Positions 58,345 through 64,000 of a DNA stretch of 64,000 nucleotides are shown here, in pieces (the first letter of the stretch is position 1; each line of letters begins with the position of its first letter). Origin of the DNA: Sternotherus odoratus (taxonomy: Eukaryota; Chordata; Testudines; Kinosternidae); the NCBI GenBank assembly GCA_032164245.1, contig JAVMKO010000001.1, positions 77,745,892 through 77,809,891 on the forward strand. The letters are read 5' to 3'. A program made the position numbers and the translations under genes. The notes under the pieces were generated by a model. It was not told the DNA's origin. It did no database searches and saw only the letters and a list, made by a program, of their open reading frames with translations.

Positions 58345-59168
58345 TGTCATCAATATAAAGGGAAGAGTAACAACCCTTATGGATGCAGTAACATCAAATC
58401 CCTCCTGGCAATAAGTACAGAATCCCCTTATTTGCAAGGGGTTAATCAGTTCAATTAACCTAGTTGGCACCTGCCCAGAAGGACCACTGGGGAAAGATAC
58501 TTTCAAATCTGGAGGTGGGGGCGGGGAGAAGATTTTTGATTGTTCTCTCGGACAGAGAGGGACCAGACCCAGAAAAATCCATCTACAGACAATCCTGAAA
58601 CGAGTCTCTCAGATTACAAAAAGTGTAAGTAAAGCAAGGAGTTAGATGATCTTTTGTTTTAGCTTGTGAATTTTCCCTATGCTAGAGGGAGGTGTATTTC
58701 TGTTTTTTGTAACTTTGAAGTTAAACCTAGAGGGGAATCCTCTGTGTTTTAAATATTTTTATTACCCTGTAATTTTACCTTCCATGCTGATGTTGAAGAG
58801 GTGATTCTTTTACTTTAAAAAAATAAAATTCTTCTTTTAAGAATCTGATTGATTTTCAGAGTCCTAAAGACCCAGGGTTTGATCTGTGCTCCCTTTGTAA
58901 CCAACTGGTTAATATATTCTTCTCAAGCCTCCCCAGGAAAGAGGGTCAAGGGACTTGGAGCCCTATCACCCCCAAAATATCCCCCCAAGTGGCCCCTCCC
59001 TTAATGTTTGTTTAAATCTCTTGGTGGTGGCAGCAGTACCTCCAAGGACTAGGAAAGGAATTTGTGCCTTGGGGAAGTTTTTAACCTAAGCTGGAACAAA
59101 TAAGCTTAGGAGGTCTTTCATGTGGGTCCCCCACCCCTGTATCTCAGAGTGGGGAGTGAACCCTGACA
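58345..59168 (+). mobile_element. Solo LTR of an endogenous retroelement (824 bp)
   Basis: Begins TGTCATCAATATAAAGG and ends CCCTGACA, with a perfect 5-bp target duplication CCATT (58340-58344, 59169-59173). An AATAAA lies inside the A-rich stretch near 58820. No internal gag/pol sequence is present, so it is a solo LTR left by recombination. It resembles a very common turtle LTR that I associate with Gypsy-type elements; a 5-bp duplication also fits retroviral integrases. Confidence 0.88.
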
Positions 59169-60013
59169 CCATTCCTGACAGGTGTTTGTCTAACCTGCTC
59201 TTAAAAATCTCCAATGATGGAGATTCCACAACCTCCCTAGGCAATTGATTCCAGTGCTTAACCACCCTGACAGGAAGTTTTTCCTAATGTCCAACCTAAA
59301 CCTTCCTTGCTGCAATTTAAGCCCATTGCTTCTTGTTCTGGTTAACCTCTGAGAATAGGACAATTTTTCTTCCTCTTCCTTTTAAGAGCCTTTTACATAC
59401 TTAAACTGTTATGTCCCTTCTCTGTCTTCTCTTTTCCAGACTAAACAAACCCAGTTTTTTCAATCTTCCCCCATAAGTCATGCTTTCTAGACCTTTAATC
59501 ATTTTTGTTACGCTTCTCTGGACTCTCTCCAATTTGTTCACATCCTTCCTGAAATGTGGCACCCAGAACTGGACACTATACTCCAGCTGAGGCCTAATCA
59601 GAGTGGAGTTGAGCAGAGTTACTTCTCATATCTTCCTTACGACACTCTTGCTAATACATCCTAGAGTGATTTTTGCTTTTTTTTGGTGACTGTTACACAA
59701 TATGCGGACTCATATTTAGCTTGTGATCCACTATGATCCCCAGATCCATTTCCACAGTACTCCTTCCTAGGCAGTCACTTCCCATTTTGTATTTGTGCAA
59801 CTGATTACTCCACTTAGGAAGGAGCACTGTGCATTTATCCTTATTGAATTTCATCCTATTTACTTCAGACCATTTCTCCACTTTGTCCAGGTCATTGTGA
59901 ATGTTAATCCTGTCCTCCAGAGCACTTGCACCATGCTGTGGGCATGGGAAGCAGGGCAATTGTACAGAAGCTGTGAACATTATGCTGTCAGGTTCCAGAA
60001 GGAAAAAAGTCAC

Positions 60014-63000
60014 TTTTGTTCAGGGGGGAGGAGAAGAGAAAGATACCACCTGGCTGGGTAGGTGTGGGTTGTGTGTGTTGGAGAACGAGGCTTTGAAAGG
60101 CTAGTCTAGCTCCACACCACCAATTTGTAATTAAGCCACTACCAACCACCTCCAGCTGGACTCATTTAACACCCCAGGAAACCCAGAGATTTGAAATTTG
60201 GTTCCAAACTCGTGTGTAGCTGCCCGAGGAAGGAGCAGAGTGCTTGGTGCACGGATAAAGGGGTTCCCCTCCCCTCCCCTCTGAAAAGAGAAGGCGCTGA
60301 GGGCTTTGGGGAAGTTTTCTAGTTCAGTTCCAGGAAGAAAGCTTCAGAGTCGAACAGACTCCCGCCCTCCTCCCACAGGTTTTGTTTTCTCTGCAAGGTG
60401 CTGAGCCCCGAGGGCTGCCAGCATCCATCCTGGCTCTGCCCCAGCAGACATTGTATCCATGCCTTAGCCACTTCCCATCTGAACAACTGCCATGGCCACT
60501 CATGATCCCACAACCCCCTTTACTTGGCTTGCGTGGGTCCTGAATACCAAGGCCATGCTGCTCTCATTCAAGGCCTACGCTAGGAGTGCTTCAAATCGCT
60601 TTGCTGGTATAGAGGGGAATGTGGGCCCTGTTGTATTGGCAAAGCTCTGCTTTCACTAGTATAGCCACTTTGGCACACCAGGCTGTTGTCAGCACAGCTA
60701 TGACAAGCAGAGATCACAAATCATCTCTCCCACCCCCGTGGCCGGCTTCTTCGCCATGTTCTTCGCCACTCCAAACCCTCCTTGGGTCCTTACCTGGTTG
60801 CCTAACCATCCCTCCCACCCCTTCCAAATCTTTTGCTATGCTATCCCTTCTCCCAGTCCCATCCACCTTTCCCGCCTCCTACCAGTCTCCTCTCACTGGA
60901 ATAGTCTGGCTCACATCATAGCACAGCGTCATGGGGGGAGAAGGGACATGTGAGGATTAGGTAACTTCTTGCAGCACCACTCCAAAGATTGCACCAGAGC
61001 CCTCTGGCTCCTGCATTTGGCAGAGGGCATTATTTCCACTTCCTTCTCCTCTAGGGAAGCAGCAGTTGCTACAAAGTGGTGCTCTACATCCTCCTCTGGC
61101 CCACTCCATTTTAAGAGCTACAGGACAACCACACAGACCCAAGAGAACACCAGCTCTGAAACCCTGATCAGATCTGGATTTAGTCCGACAGCCAGATTAA
61201 GACCGCAGCAATACAGAGAGGTCCGTGTCCGGAGACATGTGATTACATCAGCAGGGCAGCTTTTTAGAATGAGAGTTTCTAGCCCTTATGACCCAAGCAT
61301 AACCAACCATCTGTAGCAATCTAGAGACATCTGCTGGAGTCTGCAGCCAGCCTGAAACAGTGGCTGTGAGAGGAGTGAACTGCCCCCAGGCTTCTCGGCC
61401 GGCTCTGGAAGACCCTGCTAAGATCACCCTAATAAGGTATTATGGGTATGACAGGAAAGATCCTAAGTGGCCCTGCCCATTCACCCAAGCAGGTACATCC
61501 TGGCTGCTGAGTTAAGTACCAGGGGGACCCCAGCCTGCCACCCCAGCTTCTCCAGAGAACAAAGACAGAATTCCTGCTCTCCTGGAAGGTGGGGAAGAAG
61601 CAGCCCCCTATTGCTACCCTTGTCTCTTTGGGAAGGGATTGGGAACCCCCCCCCCTCCATCACCAATCCAAGTGGGGGTGGGGTCACAGGGGCAGAGCTA
61701 TGAGAGGCCCCATGGTCTCAGGCCATTGGGGCACAATACCTTACTCCAGCCCTCTTTGGACCCAGGACAGAACCCTCTAAAAAGAAAAGGGAGTCAAAAG
61801 AGCTTGGATCAACCATTTGTGACCAGCTCTGTTTGGGGCAAAACAGCAGCACATTGGCAGAGCCCCAGTAGGGAAAAAAATAGATTAGTCCAAATGCATG
61901 GAGAGAGCTGGGCCTCGGGGTTAGAATAGCTGGAAGGGACACAGGAACCTGCACGGTCTCTTATGTGACTTTTCTTGCATCACTTCATTCCTATTCCAGT
62001 GCCTAGACACCAGAGTCAGCGGCACCTTCCAGATGGAGGTATATTGGCAGATGCAAGGACAGTGTCAGGTCTGCAGTAGCAGGGAATGGTACAGCTCACA
62101 ATTGAAATGCATTGGCAGAGCTGTGCAAAGAAGGCTGCACAACACCTGCTTGTACTGTGCCTGCTTGTGACTAGTGCTTTCAGTCCAGTCAAGGACACTG
62201 ATAAAATAAAGGTTGACCTCCTTCCCTTCCCGTTGGGTCCACCACTTTAGATGCAGATTTGCCATGTTTGCCTTCTCTGGAGAGCTCCAGGAAGAGGCAA
62301 CCATGTCACCATATGCTTTGGCTAGGATACAGCTGACATTTAGAGTGCTGTATCTTTGGGAAATGTAGTGTCACTTGTCACCAGATCTAGTGACATCCCC
62401 CACCCCTCTCCCCATTCACCCCATGAGAGGCAGGGAATGGAAGTTCTCAGGAGACCATACAGCAGCAGCTTTTGGGGATGAATTGAATGCTGTCCAGCCT
62501 TAGAGCATGGCAGTGTTGCCAAATCCTGGTTGTATCAGACGACTTGCACTAGTTGAGAGATTCTCTAACAGGAGGTTACGAGGTTATTCCATGGGGAGGT
62601 TGCAAGCTGTCCGCCTCCACCCCAGGTTCTGCTTTGCATCCAGCATTTATAATAGTGTCTAATATACATTTTAAACCATGTTGATTTAAGGGGAATTGCC
62701 CTCAGAGGCTTGCACTAAGTGAAAGGGGTCACCTGTACAGAAGTTTGAGACTCACTGCGCTAATTGGTGTTTTGCATCAAGCTCCATGTGATAGAACCAA
62801 GAGCTTACAGGAGAATCTCAGCTCTCATTTAAAAGGAGTGTATCTAGCTTTCCTGGTTGTGGAGAAATGCACAAAAACATGAGAGCATCACCGGAAGGCT
62901 CAGAACGCAGCTGGCAAAGAACAAGAACCCAGTATTTTAATTTCTTAAGCCACACTCCTGCTTTGAGCAGTTGGGGTGGTAGCAGTGGAGTAGTCTCCTG

Positions 63001-63396
63001 TATGGCCATAGCACAGAGAGTATGGAGAGCGGCAGAGCTGGCTTCCCTAGCCACAGGGACCAGGCCTTCCTCCTGATCTGGGCTAGAGGAGAGGTCTGTC
63101 TCCACGCTCAGTTTTGGCTCTGTTCATGGCCATGGGAGCAGGACTCCTTGCTCAATCTCTGGCCTTTTGATCAAATAGTCAAGCAGGGAGCCACGTGTGT
63201 TGGTGGCTCTTTATAACAAGGACCGCATCCACTAGGAAATTAGCTGACACCCCCTCCCTCCAGCCCCCCATAAGTTGTTACACATGGACCATAGAACAGT
63301 CAGCAGCTTTGAGTAACTGCCAGTTTGCGGGGGGGGGGGGGGGGGTAGAAGAGGGTGTCACTTGAGCCAGCAGCCAAGAAGTGACAGGGTTAGTGT
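60014..63396. other. Unique-looking DNA, no gene recognised
   Basis: No POLR3H exon (the expected syntenic neighbour) and no clear CSDC2 5' exon was found. A possible MITE remnant lies at about 60560-60700 (GGCCTACGCTAGGAGTG, CACTAGTATAGCCAC). G17 tract at 63329-63345. Confidence 0.4.
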
Positions 63397-64000
63397 TCAT
63401 AGAATATCAGGATTGGCAGGGACCTCAGGAGGTCATCTAGTCCAACCCCCTGCTCAAAGCAGCACCAACCCCAACTAAATCATCCCAGCCAGGGCTTTGT
63501 CAAGCCTGCTCTTAAAAACCTCTAAGGAAGGTGATTCTACCACCCCCCTATGTAACCCATTCCAGTGCTTCACCACCCGCCTAGTGAAAATGTTTTTCCC
63601 TAATATCCAACCTAAACCTTCCCCACTGCAACTTGAGACCATTACTCCTTGTTCTGTCATCTGCTACCACTGAGAACAGTCTAGATCCATCCTCTGGAAC
63701 CCCCTTTCAGGTAGTTGAAGGCTGCTATCAAATCTCCCCTTACTCTTCTTTTCTGCAGACTAAACAATCCCAGTTCCTTCAGCCCCTCCTCATAAGTCAC
63801 GTGCTCCAGCCCCCTAATCATTTTTTTGTTGCCCTCCAATGGGCTCTTTCCAATTTTTCCCACATCCTCCTTGTAGTGTTGGCCCCAAAACTGGACACAG
63901 TACTCCAGATGAGGCCTCAATGCCAAATCGAGGGGAATGATCACGTCCCTTGATATGCTGGCAATGCCCCTACTTATACAGCCCCAAATGCCATTAGCCT
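63397..64000 (-). mobile_element. CR1 LINE, antisense, running off the window
   Basis: The 3' end is TTCATAGAATATCAGGATTG. Minus-strand coding remnants include [40 protein letters not shown] and [20 protein letters not shown]. It continues beyond base 64000. Confidence 0.9.

Larger units (their letters stand above)
58028..59930 (-). mobile_element. CR1 LINE, antisense, split by a hAT and a solo LTR
   Basis: The CR1 3' end is at 58028-58107 (ATCATAGAACTGGAAGGGAC), and the element resumes at 59169 with CCATTCCTGACAGGTGTTTG through LINE coding remnants (MKFNKDKCTVLLPKWSNQ, minus strand) to about 59930. Removing the two insertions restores a continuous CR1. Confidence 0.9.

Noticed and set aside
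51973..63396. POLR3H, the expected neighbour of CSDC2
   Set aside because: No exon resembling its conserved segments was found in any frame.

Overview
This is vertebrate nuclear DNA, most likely from a turtle. Three spliced genes with large introns sit in a background dominated by CR1 LINEs, several hAT-type elements, MIR and 5S-derived SINEs, a solo LTR and small palindromic DNA transposons. The repeat mix (abundant CR1, a palindromic element carrying CACGAAAGCTTATGC and GACTAACACGGCTACC, a TGTCATCAATATAAAGG-type LTR) is what I know from turtle and other archosauromorph genomes. The species call is inference.

Genes. (1) DESI1 (plus strand): coding exons 2-6 lie between 8044 and 12529. The first coding exon is not visible and probably lies left of the window, so about the first 8 kb reads as intron 1. 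(2) PMM1 (plus strand): complete, eight coding exons from 26040 to 38987, about 260 residues, starting in a CpG island. (3) CSDC2 (minus strand): all coding exons, 51696 down to 47990, 153 residues. The order DESI1-PMM1-CSDC2 and the relative orientations match human 22q13.2 (inverted as a block). POLR3H, the expected next gene, was not found before the right edge.

Layout. 1-8043: repeats in presumed DESI1 intron 1, including two hAT elements with G-rich tandem cores, a CR1 LINE split by a Helitron, and a perfect 65-bp-arm palindrome. 8044-13450: DESI1 and its 3' UTR. 13450-25560: intergenic, with a 0.94-kb hAT carrying a minisatellite and an antisense CR1. 25560-39000: PMM1, with small repeats in its introns. 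39000-43900: spacer with a Tigger-like MITE and an unusual palindrome-array hAT. 43900-51760: CSDC2. 51760-64000: upstream of CSDC2, with many repeats, including a CR1 into which a hAT and a solo LTR inserted next to each other, both with perfect target duplications.

The most unusual item is a 724-bp non-autonomous Helitron (1865-2588) inserted between A and T of a CR1. It has a TC 5' end, a perfect 7-bp terminal hairpin and a CTAG 3' end. It carries a CpG-rich segment resembling a housekeeping promoter (ZNF143-like, YY1-like and NRF1-like sites), which suggests a captured promoter now sitting in the presumed DESI1 intron 1. The genes do not form an operon or pathway: DESI1 is a protein-modification hydrolase, PMM1 a sugar-phosphate mutase and CSDC2 an RNA-binding protein.
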